A DNA stretch of 64,000 nucleotides from Mucilaginibacter gotjawali (GCF_002355435.1 NZ_AP017313.1:3720001-3784000), one strand, 5' to 3'. Counted from the stretch's first letter, positions 10,701-20,354 are shown. The notes: generated from the sequence alone by a model not told the origin. A program made the numbers and translations.

Positions 10701-10869
10701 AAGCGCATTTAAGGTTAGTTTCAATGTGCAGAACGTGTTTATTATAACCGATTATAAAGGAGTTGATCCGGAGCTGGGCTATGTAGGCGCAGGCGGCGGT
10801 GGTATTGATAATAATTTTTATCCACGCCCACGGACTTATTCAATTGGTTTAAATCTAAGTGTAAGATAA
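7795..10869 (+). CDS. susC: SusC/RagA-family TonB-linked outer-membrane transporter
   Basis: A 1024-residue outer-membrane channel that imports oligosaccharides bound by its SusD partner, powered by TonB-ExbBD. A signal peptide (to about FAQ, residue 25) is followed by a carboxypeptidase-regulatory-like domain (GKVVDEKNQPLPGSSV, about 28-105), a plug domain (VVVIGYGTVKSKDITGSV, then IRGGASINGGNDPLIVIDGV), and a long beta-barrel ending in a typical aromatic-rich strand (YSIGLNLSVR). Length is normal for the family. It heads an operon with susD (33-base gap) and a SusE-like gene. The SusE-type partner and the CBM48 esterase suggest an alpha-glucan or related glycan. The substrate is inferred, and the gene symbol is family-level only. 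Confidence 0.93.
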   Translation: MRKNYFKKYVLLFVLITMSFMAFAQTGGITGKVVDEKNQPLPGSSVTIDGTTVGASTDVNGGFTITHLKAGTYTVTAKFLGYIASKKTVTVEGSVVTVNFALQPDNTSLNEVVVIGYGTVKSKDITGSVATVTAKDFDGGAITTPEQLIQGKVAGVSITSNSGAPGAGSTITIRGGASINGGNDPLIVIDGVPLAPDGIAGAANPLDMINPNDIESFSILKDASAAAIYGNRASNGVIIITTKKGQSGKPVINFSTQVSDATLPKEAPVLTAQQFRDYINSHDTTTAGIYRNLMGTASTDWQKQIYQKSISTDDNLSISGTTGKLPYRVSVGYTDNQGILKTTSLNRYTASVNLSPTLFTDHLKVNFNFKGAQVKQRFANEGGVISDAVDFNPTVPVYGSGSQYAPYGGYWQWTDANNTPSGLKSLAPLNPLGVLEQNDNESTVYRAIASLALDYKLHFFPDLHANVNLSYDGSRGSGFDNIPANAATNIDSYKDASGNYHSGSESKYKSVLENKLFEGFLSYNKNVKSIKSTFNLIAGYSIQDFKSTSYSNFYAGNTNTKFADGTIDPRSAATYPFYINENIMTSFYGRLIYNYDEKYYLTASVRDDNSTKFAPSSRTGIFPSVALAWRISNEDFLKGSNVLSNLKLRLEYGITGNQEGVGDYDYLAQYSLSNSTAQYPFGGTYYQMYRPGAYFPGRTWETTASTNIGLDYGFLRDRITGTIDYYYNKTKNLLEVISQSAGTNFSNVITGNVGNMENDGLELGITGKIIAQKDISWSANFNVSFNHNKITNLTAIPNPNYPGQAVGGVSGGTGNNVEIDQPGYARNTFFVYQQVYGSNGKPLDGVFVDRNHDGVINNQDLYHDHSPDPKQIYGLSSDFNYRKWNLGFVARANVGNYIYNNVASATGIQRNIMNPLGILNNGSNDVLNSGLTGNGSNDLLSDYYIQNASFLRMDNMHLGYNFGSFASWVSAFKVSFNVQNVFIITDYKGVDPELGYVGAGGGGIDNNFYPRPRTYSIGLNLSVR

Positions 10870-10902
10870 TTTAGAAACTGATCATTATTTAAAGAAATAT
10901 AT

Positions 10903-12525
10903 ATGAAAAGGAATTCATTCAAAATCTTATTAGTCCTCGCCATTTTAACGGGCGGACTGATTTCGTGTGATAAGAATAAGATTCTTACACCAAACTACCA
11001 GGTATCCTCGCAGCAGGTTTACAGCGATCCAAAAAGTATCGTTGAAGCTGCAGCAAAAGTTTATGGTGCATTCGCACTAACCGGCAATTCAGGCCCTGCA
11101 GGCGCAGGAGACATTGCAGGGATCGACGAAGGTACTTCTGATTTTTTCCGCCTGCTTTGGTACGCACAGGAGTTACCTACTGACGAAGCGGTTATAGCAT
11201 GGGGTGACCCCGGTGTACCAGACTTTCACCAGATGAGCTGGTCTTCATCCAACCTTATCATTACCGGTTTGTACTATCGCAGTATGTACCAGATCACCCT
11301 GGCTAACGATTTTATCCGTCAAACCAGTGACGCAAACTTAGCAAGCCACGGAATTACCGGCTCTGACGCTACCAACATCCGTTATTTACGTGCTGAAGCG
11401 CGTTTTTTAAGAGCTTACCAATACTCAGTATTGATGGACCTTTTTGCCCAGCCGCCATTTGTAACAGATGCTAACGCTGTAGGATCGATCGTTCCGCCAC
11501 AAACAACCCGGACTGCACTGTTTGCCTATGTTGAAGGTGAACTGAAAGCTATCGATCCTTTGATGGTGGCCCCGATGAAAAATCAGTATGGCCGTGCCGA
11601 CCAGGGCGCTGTTTGGGCTTTATTATCCCGTATCTATTTAAATGCACAGGTTTATACCGGTACTGCAAGATACAACGATGCTATCACATATGCCAGCAAA
11701 GCTATCGGCGCTGGTTATGCACTGATCCCTAAATATGACAACTTGTTCCTGGCTGACAATAACCTGAATACCAGTGAAAATATATTCACTATTGAGTATG
11801 ATGGCGCCAATACGCAAGGTTACGGTGGTACAACTTTTATGACCCACGCACCGGTAGGCGGCTCAATGCCATCAGTTGATTTCGGTATCGGCGGCGGTTG
11901 GGGCGGTGTACGTACTACCAGCAGCCTGGTAAACCTTTTCCCAGCTAATACCAGTACTGCTTTCCCAAATAACGGCAACCCCGACACACGTGCCGAATTC
12001 TGGACCGACGGCCAAAATCTTGCTATCAATGACGTAACTAACTTTAAAGATGGTTATGGCATAACTAAGTGGAGAAACGTTACCAGTACCGGCGCACAAG
12101 GTTCAAGCTCAAATTTTTCAGATGTTGACGAGCCTATCATCCGCTTATCTGAAGTTTATCTGAATTATGCCGAAGCAGTTTTACGCGGCGGCACTACCGG
12201 AACTTCAGATTTAGCACTGTCCTATGTTAACAAGATCCGCGAAAGGGCATACGGAGGCCCAAGTGGCGATATCACGTCGGGCCAGTTAACCCTTAGCTTT
12301 ATCCTGGATGAAAGAGGCCGCGAATTATACTGGGAAGGCTTCCGCCGCACAGATTTGATCCGTTATGGTATCTTCACTGCGGTAACTTCAGATTCACGTT
12401 CAGTATGGCCGTTTAAAGGCGGTGTAAAAACCGGCGCAGGTGTTGCCGATTATCGCAACCTGTACCCTATTCCTGATCAGGACAGAGCAGCAAATCCAAA
12501 CTTAAAACAAAACCCGGGCTATTAA
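10903..12525 (+). CDS. susD: SusD/RagB-family nutrient-binding lipoprotein
   Basis: A 540-residue outer-membrane surface lipoprotein that caps the SusC channel and captures glycan. The lipobox is LISC (Cys about residue 22). The SusD-like N-terminal helical repeats and C-terminal family signature are present (ARFLRAYQYSVLMDLFAQPP, then FILDERGRELYWEGFRRTDLIRYG). The gene lies 33 bases after susC on the same strand and 55 bases before the SusE-like gene, so it is co-transcribed with both. Length and motifs are complete. As above, the substrate cannot be read from sequence alone. Confidence 0.93.
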   Translation: MKRNSFKILLVLAILTGGLISCDKNKILTPNYQVSSQQVYSDPKSIVEAAAKVYGAFALTGNSGPAGAGDIAGIDEGTSDFFRLLWYAQELPTDEAVIAWGDPGVPDFHQMSWSSSNLIITGLYYRSMYQITLANDFIRQTSDANLASHGITGSDATNIRYLRAEARFLRAYQYSVLMDLFAQPPFVTDANAVGSIVPPQTTRTALFAYVEGELKAIDPLMVAPMKNQYGRADQGAVWALLSRIYLNAQVYTGTARYNDAITYASKAIGAGYALIPKYDNLFLADNNLNTSENIFTIEYDGANTQGYGGTTFMTHAPVGGSMPSVDFGIGGGWGGVRTTSSLVNLFPANTSTAFPNNGNPDTRAEFWTDGQNLAINDVTNFKDGYGITKWRNVTSTGAQGSSSNFSDVDEPIIRLSEVYLNYAEAVLRGGTTGTSDLALSYVNKIRERAYGGPSGDITSGQLTLSFILDERGRELYWEGFRRTDLIRYGIFTAVTSDSRSVWPFKGGVKTGAGVADYRNLYPIPDQDRAANPNLKQNPGY

Positions 12526-12580
12526 TTGCCGGGACCTAATAGATCGTATATACGTTTTAATTAAAGTAAAAAACATTAAC

Positions 12581-13678
12581 ATGAAAAAAGTTCTAAGCAA
12601 ATTCATCGCATTAAGCAGCATAGGACTGCTAATGCTATCAGCCTGTAAAAAGGACGGAACGCTGGTAACTTCAAACGGAGGAAAAGCAGGAACCCTGACG
12701 GCATCTGCAACAACTTTAATGTTGGACAAAACCAAGTTAACCGACACTTCGAAGGTAATCAAATTCAACTTTACAGCCGCTGATTATGGCTTCAGTGCCG
12801 CTGTAACCAACACATTGCAGATTGATGCGGCAGGTGATAATTGGGCAAAACCAACATCAGTAACTTTAGGCAATAAGGTTTCTTCACAAGGCTATTCAAC
12901 AGCAGACTTTAACAACCTTGTATTAAAGCTTAATTTACCTGCTGGTGTAGCTTCAACAGTTAACGTGCGTATCATGCATTCAATTTCATCAGGCGTTGCA
13001 CCTGTATACTCAAATGTGCTTGCACTTAGTGTTACGCCATTTAATTTAACATCATGGCTGTATATAACAGGAGCTTCCTTTGGATGGCAAAACCCAGGCC
13101 CGCAAGAGGATAGCCTGATATCTGTTACAGGTAATGGTGTTTATACGGGCATCGTTAATTTCACTGACGGCAATAACCAATTTTTGGTATTGCCCGCTAA
13201 AAACTGGAATAATAAATATGCAACTACCGGCACCTCAACGCCAAGCACGACGATTACTTATAACGCCTCAAATAACCTTAATGCGCCAACTGCAGCCGGC
13301 TGGTACATTGTAACGGTGGATTTAAACGCCAATACAGTTTCATTTGCTCTCGCAGATTATTATACCATCACCGGCAGTGCAGTACAAGGATGGGGTGTAG
13401 ACACGCCAATGAAGTACGTAAACGATGGCAATGGTAACTGGGTGGCTTACAATGTTCCGATGTCAGTTAATGAATATAAATTCAGGCAGGATGGCCAGTG
13501 GACAAATAGCTGGGGACCAGGTGCTACTGCCGGTACAGCAGTATCTTCCGGTGCTACGGGAGACGGCAACTTTGCAATAACTACAGCAGGCAATTACAAC
13601 TTAACCTTTAATGCACCTGCAACTCCTTTAGGTAGCCCGATTTTGAAAACTACTACTTATACTATTGCTAAGCAATAA
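12581..13678 (+). CDS. SusE/SusF-like surface glycan-binding lipoprotein
   Basis: A 365-residue lipoprotein (lipobox LSAC, Cys about 22). The N-terminal region (about 35-150) resembles the SusE Ig-like domain. Two tandem C-terminal beta-sandwich modules follow (starting near LYITGASFGWQNPG and YYTITGSAVQGWG), each like the starch-binding modules of SusE/SusF, with conserved Trp residues. It lies last in the susCD operon, and a strong terminator follows 22 bases after the stop. This arrangement supports a role in holding polysaccharide at the cell surface. The assignment rests on position and module pattern and is reasonably firm at family level. Confidence 0.8.
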   Translation: MKKVLSKFIALSSIGLLMLSACKKDGTLVTSNGGKAGTLTASATTLMLDKTKLTDTSKVIKFNFTAADYGFSAAVTNTLQIDAAGDNWAKPTSVTLGNKVSSQGYSTADFNNLVLKLNLPAGVASTVNVRIMHSISSGVAPVYSNVLALSVTPFNLTSWLYITGASFGWQNPGPQEDSLISVTGNGVYTGIVNFTDGNNQFLVLPAKNWNNKYATTGTSTPSTTITYNASNNLNAPTAAGWYIVTVDLNANTVSFALADYYTITGSAVQGWGVDTPMKYVNDGNGNWVAYNVPMSVNEYKFRQDGQWTNSWGPGATAGTAVSSGATGDGNFAITTAGNYNLTFNAPATPLGSPILKTTTYTIAKQ

Positions 13679-13700
13679 GATTTTACAGTTGATTGATTTG

Positions 13701-13737
13701 AAAGCCCGCCTGGTGAAAACCAGCGGGCTTTTTTTTT
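13701..13737 (+). terminator. Rho-independent terminator after the susCDE operon
   Basis: The stem AAGCCCGCCTGGT pairs with ACCAGCGGGCTT across a short A-rich loop and is followed by nine Ts. It lies 22 bases after the last sus gene. Confidence 0.92.
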
Positions 13738-13814
13738 CGTCGGAACCATTGATTAAACTGATTGATGGATTACATTGAACAAAGGCTGAACTGGCCAATA
13801 GCAATATATTAAAC

Positions 13815-13849
13815 AAAAAATCCGGAGCTTGAATAACTCCGGATTTTTT
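13815..13849 (-). terminator. Terminator downstream of citrate synthase (bidirectional shape)
   Basis: The stem TCCGGAG/CTCCGGA is flanked by A6 and T6, so it could work in both directions. It lies downstream of the minus-strand gltA and after the sus terminator. Confidence 0.85.
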
Positions 13850-13923
13850 CATTTCATTTATACATCATTAATGGATCTCCAATCTTCTCCTGCCCTTACC
13901 CTTCCACGAAGAAAGCCCAAAAC

Positions 13924-15210
13924 CTATCGGCTTGCAATGTCCACATAATCCCTGGTGGTAGCGCCGGTATAAATCTGGCGCGGGCGGCCGATCGGTTCCT
14001 TGTTGTCTTTCATTTCTTTCCATTGTGCTATCCAGCCGGGTAAACGGCCAAGGGCAAACAAAACGGTAAACATATCGGTAGGGAAACCCAGGGCCCTGTA
14101 TATAATGCCTGAGTAGAAATCGACGTTAGGGTATAGTTTCCGTTCAACAAAATAAGGGTCCTTTAAAGCTACCTCTTCCAGTTTTTTGGCTATATCCAAT
14201 ACTTCATCGTCAATGCCCAATTTTTCAAGGATATCGTCGCAGGCTTTTTTAATGATCTTCGCACGCGGGTCGAAATTTTTATAAACGCGGTGCCCAAAAC
14301 CCATCAGGCGGAACGGATCGTTTTTATCTTTTGCTTTGGCTATCCATTTATCGGTATCTCCCCCATCTTCCTTAATTTTTTCAAGCATTTCAATTACGGC
14401 CTGGTTGGCGCCGCCATGCAGCGGACCCCACAATGCCGAAATACCTGCCGATACGGATGCATAAATATTTGATTCGGATGAACCAACAATGCGCACGGTT
14501 GAAGTGGAGCAGTTTTGCTCATGGTCGGCATGCAAAATCAGCAATACATTCATGGCACTTACCACAACCGGGTCAATTTCAATTTCCTCGGTACGCTGCC
14601 CAAAGGTCATGTACAGGAAATTGGTTACATAGTCATATTTATTACGCGGGTAAATAACGGGGTGCCCTAATGATTTTTTGTAGATCCATGAAACCAGGGT
14701 GGCCATTTTTGCCAGCACTTTTATAATACTCAGGTGAACCTCTTCGTTGGTTTGAATAGGTTTTAATGACTCAGGATAAAACGCCGATAATGCACATACC
14801 AACGACGATAGCTGGCCCATAGGGTGAGATTTTGACGGGAAACCGTCAAAAAACTTCTTCATATCCTCGTGCACAAGGGTATACCGGCTTATTTCATACT
14901 GAAAATCTGTCAATTGCTGTTCGGTGGGCAGTGCGCCATAAATCAACAGGTAAGCCACTTCGATAAAGCTCGATTTCTCTGCAAGCTGTTCAATTGGGTA
15001 CCCACGGTATTTAAGTATACCCAATTCACCGTCTAAAAAAGTAATTGCACTTTTTGTGGCCCCTGTGTTTTTATAGCCAATATCCAGGGTAACATACCCC
15101 GACTGATCTCTTAATTTTGAAATATCAATCGCTTTTTCACCTTCAGTACCCTCAATAATGGGCAGGTCATACGTTTTATCGCCAATTTTTAATTGTGCAT
15201 TCTCCGACAT
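13924..15210 (-). CDS. gltA: Citrate synthase
   Basis: A type II (hexameric-type) citrate synthase of about 428 residues, which condenses acetyl-CoA and oxaloacetate in the TCA cycle. Catalytic elements are visible: the His in GPLHGGANQAVIEML, the His in GFGHRVYKNFDPRAK, and the Asp in NVDFYSGIIY. I place the start at MSENAQLKIG (15210). An upstream in-frame ATG at 15234 lies inside a clear promoter element (TACATTTG on the minus strand, 15232-15239). It is monocistronic between a terminator and a 283-base spacer. Confidence 0.95.
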   Translation of the reverse strand: MSENAQLKIGDKTYDLPIIEGTEGEKAIDISKLRDQSGYVTLDIGYKNTGATKSAITFLDGELGILKYRGYPIEQLAEKSSFIEVAYLLIYGALPTEQQLTDFQYEISRYTLVHEDMKKFFDGFPSKSHPMGQLSSLVCALSAFYPESLKPIQTNEEVHLSIIKVLAKMATLVSWIYKKSLGHPVIYPRNKYDYVTNFLYMTFGQRTEEIEIDPVVVSAMNVLLILHADHEQNCSTSTVRIVGSSESNIYASVSAGISALWGPLHGGANQAVIEMLEKIKEDGGDTDKWIAKAKDKNDPFRLMGFGHRVYKNFDPRAKIIKKACDDILEKLGIDDEVLDIAKKLEEVALKDPYFVERKLYPNVDFYSGIIYRALGFPTDMFTVLFALGRLPGWIAQWKEMKDNKEPIGRPRQIYTGATTRDYVDIASR

Positions 15211-15231
15211 AGGAATATAATTAATCTGCAA

Positions 15232-15239
15232 CAAATGTA
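15232..15239 (-). promoter_or_regulatory. Bacteroidota -7 box of gltA (TACATTTG)
   Basis: An exact match to TAnnTTTG on the minus strand, 22 bases upstream of the chosen gltA start. It excludes the longer start. Confidence 0.6.
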
Positions 15240-15493
15240 AATAAATCTGCGTATTAATGCCCGGTTATAAAAGCTACAATTTGTAAAATTTTAGTTGAGA
15301 TATTATTCATAAGCAACAATATCAAAAACTAACCAGTATTTGCAGCCGATATAAAGGCGGGAAACCGCTTGTGAATGATTGATATATTATTGTTTTCGCT
15401 ATTTTTTGCCGCAAGTTTCCATTTTTTCGAAGCCGGCATAATTCAAACAATTTTGGTTTAACAAATTAATAATTTTTTAAGAACTGAATAAGT

Positions 15494-18400
15494 ATGTCGT
15501 TTAAAATCAAGTTGTTATTTATATTACAAAACGATAATACCATTTACCGGCTATTGCTGGCCGGATTGCTTATTGCAAATCCTGCGCTTCATTATTTATG
15601 TCTTTACAACTCTTATGACCCTATTTGGCTGCGGGCAATAAACACCGGGTTATGCTTCGTTGCCCTGGGGCTTTCATTTTACCCGGGCAAATATTTCGCA
15701 ATATTTAGCCAATATGCAGCCATACTATCATTTCTGGTAATAAACAACTGTATTTTATTAAGCAGAAACGGCTTTAGCCACATTTACCTTTTTAGTGCTA
15801 TCACCATATTTATAGCGCTCACCTTGTTTTGTAAAAAAAGGTGGGAGTTTGTTACTATTTGCCTCCTCAACCTGTTAGCCACCCTGGTTGCATACTTTAC
15901 AGCGGCGCAATTAAATATCTCGGTAATAGTATTGGTTGTGCTGTTGCTCACCTTTACTTTAATAGCATATGTTTCGTTTTTAGTAAAAATGGCTTACAAA
16001 CTTAAATTCAACAAGGCTGTAAACCATGTGGTTGAGTTGAATAAATCACTAATGGTGAATGATGAAATGCTGAGGGGAAAGCGCAACAACCTGAATTCGC
16101 TCATTAACTCGCTAAACGAAATTATTTTTGAATTTGATGAAAACAAGATTTGTTTGAATACCTGGTTTCGTAAAACTGATGACCGGATCATTGATCCGGC
16201 AATATTTACCGGAAAGAAGCTTTCGGATGTTTTCGGGTACGACAAAGCAAAAAAATATGATGACGCCTTAGACGAGGTAATTAAAACAAGGCGGCAGATA
16301 ACCATCGAATTTAATTCTGATTTTGGCTCCGGCCGCTGGTTTGTAGCCCGTCTCGCTCCTGTTTTTGACCCCGCCGGCAATTACACATTCAGGATCTCCG
16401 CATCGGTAACAGACATTTCGGAACAAAAAAAGTACGCCGACGAGTTAAAAGAAAAAGAGGCATTGCTGCTTGAGGCACAAGCTATTGCAAAAACCGGAAA
16501 CTGGTCGTACGATCACTCGACCAAAGAGACCTATTGGTCAAAAAGCTTATATAACATCCTCGAAATTGACAGCATCCCGGAAGATATAAGTAAATACGAA
16601 TATTACATCAGCCTGATTCATCCTGATGACCGCGATAAGGCTTACCGGTATTTTTCGAACCTGAAAGAGACCTATGAAAGCCAGTTTGAATACCGCTTGA
16701 TAACCCCGAACGGTAATTTAAAATATTTCAGGGCCCTTAAAGGCGAGCTAATTACCTATGAGAACGGAACGCCCAGGCGCAGTTTTGGCGTATTGCAGGA
16801 TATTACAGAGACAAAACTATCAGAAAAGAAAATTAAAGTAAGCCAGGCTGAACTTGAGGAAGCGCAAACCATTGCAAAAATCGGTAACTGGAAATGGGAT
16901 GTGACCATGAACAAACTCACCTGGTCTGATGAGATTAACAATATCTTTGAATTGGACCAGGCATCGATTGCCGAACAAAACTTCATTAAATTATTAACTA
17001 AGTATGCCCATCCTAATGACAGGCATATCCTGAAACAGCATTTAAAGGATCTTTCTAAAATAACGAATACCTCCTACGAATACAGGATAATTACGCCAAA
17101 TGGCAATATAAAGTATTTGAGCATCATCGTGGGTAAATTAATTAAGCGCGAGGACGGGGCATTACGCAAAGTAATCGGTACGCTGCAGGACATTACTGAC
17201 CGCAAATTGGCTGAACTTGAATCGCAGCGTACCGAAAACAAATACAAGCTGGTATTGGAAACTATTAAGTTACCCGCAGTGTCAATAGACAGCAATGGCG
17301 ACGTGATCTTTTGTAATAAGCATGCCGCAGAAATGCTTGGCTTTGAGCAAACGGAAATATTGGGTTTAAACTGGATCAATAATTTTGTTCCGGAGAACTC
17401 AAGAAATAACACCTCGGAATTATTTGAAAGCGACTCATTTAAACCTCAGAATATCAATTCAGTAATTTGCCGTAATGGCGAACAACGCGTTATAAGCTGG
17501 CAAAACACAATAAGCTATGACGAGAACGGGCAGATAAAGGAAGTAACCGGCATTGGCGAAGATATAACCGAGCGGCAGAAAAAAACGCTGGAATTGATCA
17601 CGGCGAAAGAACAGGCCGAAAAATCATCGCAGTTTAAGTCGGAGTTCCTTTCTATCATGAGTCACGAGATCAGGACCCCAATGAACGCGGTGATCGGCAC
17701 AACCAACTTATTATTAGGTGAAGACCCAAAGCCTGATCAATTGGAATACCTGAACATTCTTAAATTTTCAGGGGAAAACCTGCTTGCTATTATCAATGAT
17801 ATTCTTGATTACAATAAAATTGAGGCCGGGAAACTGGAATTAAACAAAATTCCGTTCAGTATTCACCATCTTACGCAAAGAATAAAAAAATCATTTTATG
17901 CAAAGGCTACAGAAAAGGATCTGGATATAGAACTGGTTATCGACGATGATATCCCGGCCCTGCTAATGGGCGACCAGGTTAGGTTAGGACAGGTATTGAA
18001 TAACCTGGTAAGCAACGCTATTAAATTTACGCACTACGGAAAAGTAATTATCAGGCTTGACCAGCAGTTGCTAACAGGAAGTTCTGTTAAAATTAATTTT
18101 ACTATAACGGATACAGGTATTGGAATTGCCCCTGAAAACCTGCATATTATTTTTGACCCATTTGAGCAGGAAACCCAAAACTCGGATGCAAATTATGGGG
18201 GGACCGGCCTCGGGCTTGCCATTACAAAGCGCCTTATCGAGTTGCATAACAGTACTATTTCTGTTACAAGCAAACCGGGATATGGTACTGAATTTACCTT
18301 TTCGATCTTATTTGAAATTGCTCCGCCGGAAGAAAAGAAGGACGACACCGCGTTAATCATAGCGCCAAATTCTACACCGGATTTACTGGGAATGCGGGTT

Positions 18401-18757
18401 TTAATTGTTGACGATAATAAAATGAATATCATGATCGCCTCAAAATTCCTTAAAAAGTGGCAGGCAAATCCGGATGAGGCCATCAGCGGGCATGAAGCAA
18501 TAGAACTAACGAAACAAAACAATTACGACCTGATCATTATGGACCTGCAGATGCCGGGGATGGACGGTTTTGAAGCAACCCGCATCATCAAACGATCAAA
18601 CCCGCAGATACCCATTTTAGCGCTCACTGCTGATGCAATGCCCGAAACCCATAGCAAAGCCTTTGCTGCCGGCATGTGCGATTACCTGACGAAACCTTTC
18701 ATTCCAAATATGCTGTTTGAAAAAGTGGCCCGCTATTATGTGGCGGTGGAGGGTTAA
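15494..18757 (+). CDS. Hybrid sensor histidine kinase with several PAS domains and a receiver
   Basis: A 1087-residue membrane sensor. Five to six hydrophobic segments fill residues about 15-170, forming an integral membrane input domain. About four PAS/PAC units follow, each ending in a DITE/DITD-type motif (near residues 310, 440, 575 and 690). The HisKA box is FLSIMSHEIRTPMN (His about 723). The HATPase has DTGIGI and GGTGLGLAI. The C-terminal receiver has VLIVDDNKMN and a phospho-acceptor Asp in IIMDLQMPGMDG (about 1016). No Hpt domain is attached, so phosphate would have to pass to a separate Hpt protein (one is encoded at 43617-43994; the pairing is only an inference). The gene stands alone and its signal is unknown. 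Confidence 0.93.
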   Translation: MSFKIKLLFILQNDNTIYRLLLAGLLIANPALHYLCLYNSYDPIWLRAINTGLCFVALGLSFYPGKYFAIFSQYAAILSFLVINNCILLSRNGFSHIYLFSAITIFIALTLFCKKRWEFVTICLLNLLATLVAYFTAAQLNISVIVLVVLLLTFTLIAYVSFLVKMAYKLKFNKAVNHVVELNKSLMVNDEMLRGKRNNLNSLINSLNEIIFEFDENKICLNTWFRKTDDRIIDPAIFTGKKLSDVFGYDKAKKYDDALDEVIKTRRQITIEFNSDFGSGRWFVARLAPVFDPAGNYTFRISASVTDISEQKKYADELKEKEALLLEAQAIAKTGNWSYDHSTKETYWSKSLYNILEIDSIPEDISKYEYYISLIHPDDRDKAYRYFSNLKETYESQFEYRLITPNGNLKYFRALKGELITYENGTPRRSFGVLQDITETKLSEKKIKVSQAELEEAQTIAKIGNWKWDVTMNKLTWSDEINNIFELDQASIAEQNFIKLLTKYAHPNDRHILKQHLKDLSKITNTSYEYRIITPNGNIKYLSIIVGKLIKREDGALRKVIGTLQDITDRKLAELESQRTENKYKLVLETIKLPAVSIDSNGDVIFCNKHAAEMLGFEQTEILGLNWINNFVPENSRNNTSELFESDSFKPQNINSVICRNGEQRVISWQNTISYDENGQIKEVTGIGEDITERQKKTLELITAKEQAEKSSQFKSEFLSIMSHEIRTPMNAVIGTTNLLLGEDPKPDQLEYLNILKFSGENLLAIINDILDYNKIEAGKLELNKIPFSIHHLTQRIKKSFYAKATEKDLDIELVIDDDIPALLMGDQVRLGQVLNNLVSNAIKFTHYGKVIIRLDQQLLTGSSVKINFTITDTGIGIAPENLHIIFDPFEQETQNSDANYGGTGLGLAITKRLIELHNSTISVTSKPGYGTEFTFSILFEIAPPEEKKDDTALIIAPNSTPDLLGMRVLIVDDNKMNIMIASKFLKKWQANPDEAISGHEAIELTKQNNYDLIIMDLQMPGMDGFEATRIIKRSNPQIPILALTADAMPETHSKAFAAGMCDYLTKPFIPNMLFEKVARYYVAVEG

Positions 18758-18766
18758 GTTTGTCAG

Positions 18767-18857
18767 CGGTGAGTGGTGAATTGAGAGTTGACAAAAAGAG
18801 CCAAAAGACTTACTGACTACTTATCCATTCACTACTCACTATTCACAACTCACTAAT
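18767..18857. repeat. Inverted word array, word GTGAGTAGTGAAT
   Basis: The left arm (GTGAGTGGTGAATTGAGAGT, from about 18768) and the right arm (CACTACTCACTATTCACAAC, 18830-18849) are imperfect inverted copies. They fill the whole spacer between the convergent kinase and permease genes. The predicted transcript folds into a hairpin about 90 bases long. Confidence 0.75.
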
Positions 18858-20103
18858 TAGACCTAATCGCTTCAACCGGATCTAACTTAGCCGCAAACCA
18901 TGCGGGGATAATACCTGAAATTACCCCAATAATAAACGAAGTACCGATGCCGATGATAATATTTTTTATATCAAGTACAATTTTCAGGTCGGCGGCGGCG
19001 CTAACAGCTAACGTGAGAAGATAAACCAGGGCCAGGCCCATTACCCCTCCCATCAAACATAAAAATATGGCTTCGATCAAAAATTGCAGTAGTATAAAAT
19101 AACTTTTTGCACCAAGGGATTTTTGGATCCCGATAATATTGGTGCGTTCCTTAACGGAAACAAACATGATGTTGGCGATACCAAATCCACCTACAAGGAT
19201 AGAGAATAAGCCTATAATTAAGCCCACTGTATGTAAAATACCAAATACTACATCAAGCTGGTTAGATATAATCGTCGTTTTATTTAAAGAAAAGTCGTCC
19301 TCAGCGCCCGGTTTTATCCGGTGGATGGAACGCATCAAACCCTTCAATTCGCTTTCAACTTCATCGACGCCAATACCCGGTTTACCACGCACTACTATTT
19401 GCGGGCCGTAATTGTCATTTTGAAAGTCGATGACATCCTTTGCAAAATTCAAAGGTAACAGGATCTCCTTATCTGTTGATATTCCTAAGATATCATTCCC
19501 CTCCTTCTTAAACACCCCCACCACTTTTACATACCGGCCCATTATTTTTAGCTGTTTGTCAATTGCGCCGCCGTCCGGAAAAAGGTCATGAGCAATATCG
19601 TATCCTATTATAGTTACCGGGCTGCCCGCCCTTGATTCCATATTTGTAAAATACCGGCCTTCTGAAAAATCAAAATTCCAGGTAATATCATGATCCTGGC
19701 TGGCGGCATCAATTTGCGCACCACTTACCGTATTGCTTTGGTATTTAACCGTGCGGTTATCAATACTCACTTCATATGAAATACCGAGCGCGGTAGTGCT
19801 TAAATGCTGCAATGCATCAAAATCCCGTAATTTAGGTACCGGGCGCTGCATGTATTTCCACCACGGAAAATCGTCTCCACCACCACCCCATGGCCATTTT
19901 TGAATATAAATACTATTGCTGCCTAATTTGTTTACGCTGTTTTGAAGGTTGTTTTTTAGTGTATCAACCGCCGAAAAAACGAAAATAATGGTAAAAATGC
20001 CAATGGTTACCCCCAACAGGGATAAAAATGTGCGCAGTTTATTCCCCCTCAACGAATCGTTGGCAAATAAAAAGCTTTCCCTCAAAAGTTTTAAAAACAG
20101 CAT
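18853..20103 (-). CDS. MacB/FtsX-type ABC transporter permease
   Basis: A 416-residue permease with the MacB fold. It has an N-terminal helix (FLSLLGVTIGIFTIIFVFSA), a large periplasmic MacB_PCD domain (about 45-260), and three C-terminal helices with the FtsX signature (VKERTNIIGIQKSLGAKSYF). Such permeases work with a LolD/MacB-type ATPase. None is adjacent; the closest candidate is at 26173-26943, 6 kb away and also on the minus strand. The substrate (a lipoprotein, peptide or drug) cannot be told. Confidence 0.9.
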   Translation of the reverse strand: MLFLKLLRESFLFANDSLRGNKLRTFLSLLGVTIGIFTIIFVFSAVDTLKNNLQNSVNKLGSNSIYIQKWPWGGGGDDFPWWKYMQRPVPKLRDFDALQHLSTTALGISYEVSIDNRTVKYQSNTVSGAQIDAASQDHDITWNFDFSEGRYFTNMESRAGSPVTIIGYDIAHDLFPDGGAIDKQLKIMGRYVKVVGVFKKEGNDILGISTDKEILLPLNFAKDVIDFQNDNYGPQIVVRGKPGIGVDEVESELKGLMRSIHRIKPGAEDDFSLNKTTIISNQLDVVFGILHTVGLIIGLFSILVGGFGIANIMFVSVKERTNIIGIQKSLGAKSYFILLQFLIEAIFLCLMGGVMGLALVYLLTLAVSAAADLKIVLDIKNIIIGIGTSFIIGVISGIIPAWFAAKLDPVEAIRSN

Positions 20104-20113
20104 ATTTATCTAT

Positions 20114-20348
20114 TTTGTGATTACACCGATTATGGTCCGATTTTACCGATGCTCACTACTATTAGTTGCATTCCTACGGATGTTAGACCATACTGCCGCT
20201 GATAAGTTACACTATTTATTTTATTTAAAAACACAATCAACTATTCTTTGTATTGTTGTAATACAACGGCATAAACTTTGTAAAGCCGGCATAATTATGT
20301 AATATTATCGGTTAAATCATACAACAAAATCGGTGAAATCACAAATTT
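20114..20348. repeat. Inverted word array, word TTTGTGATTTCACCGATT
   Basis: The left arm (20114-20150, TTTGTGATTACACCGATTA) and the right arm (20307-20348, AAAATCGGTGAAATCACAAA) are inverted copies. They lie at the two ends of the divergent spacer between the permease and queA. The same word family appears at 61363-61425 beside the rsmG duplication. Confidence 0.75.
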
Positions 20349-20354
20349 ATTCCT

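Noticed and set aside
13924..15234. Longer citrate synthase start at 15234
   Set aside because: The extra codons overlap an exact -7 promoter box (15232-15239), and the leader before 15210 is typical.
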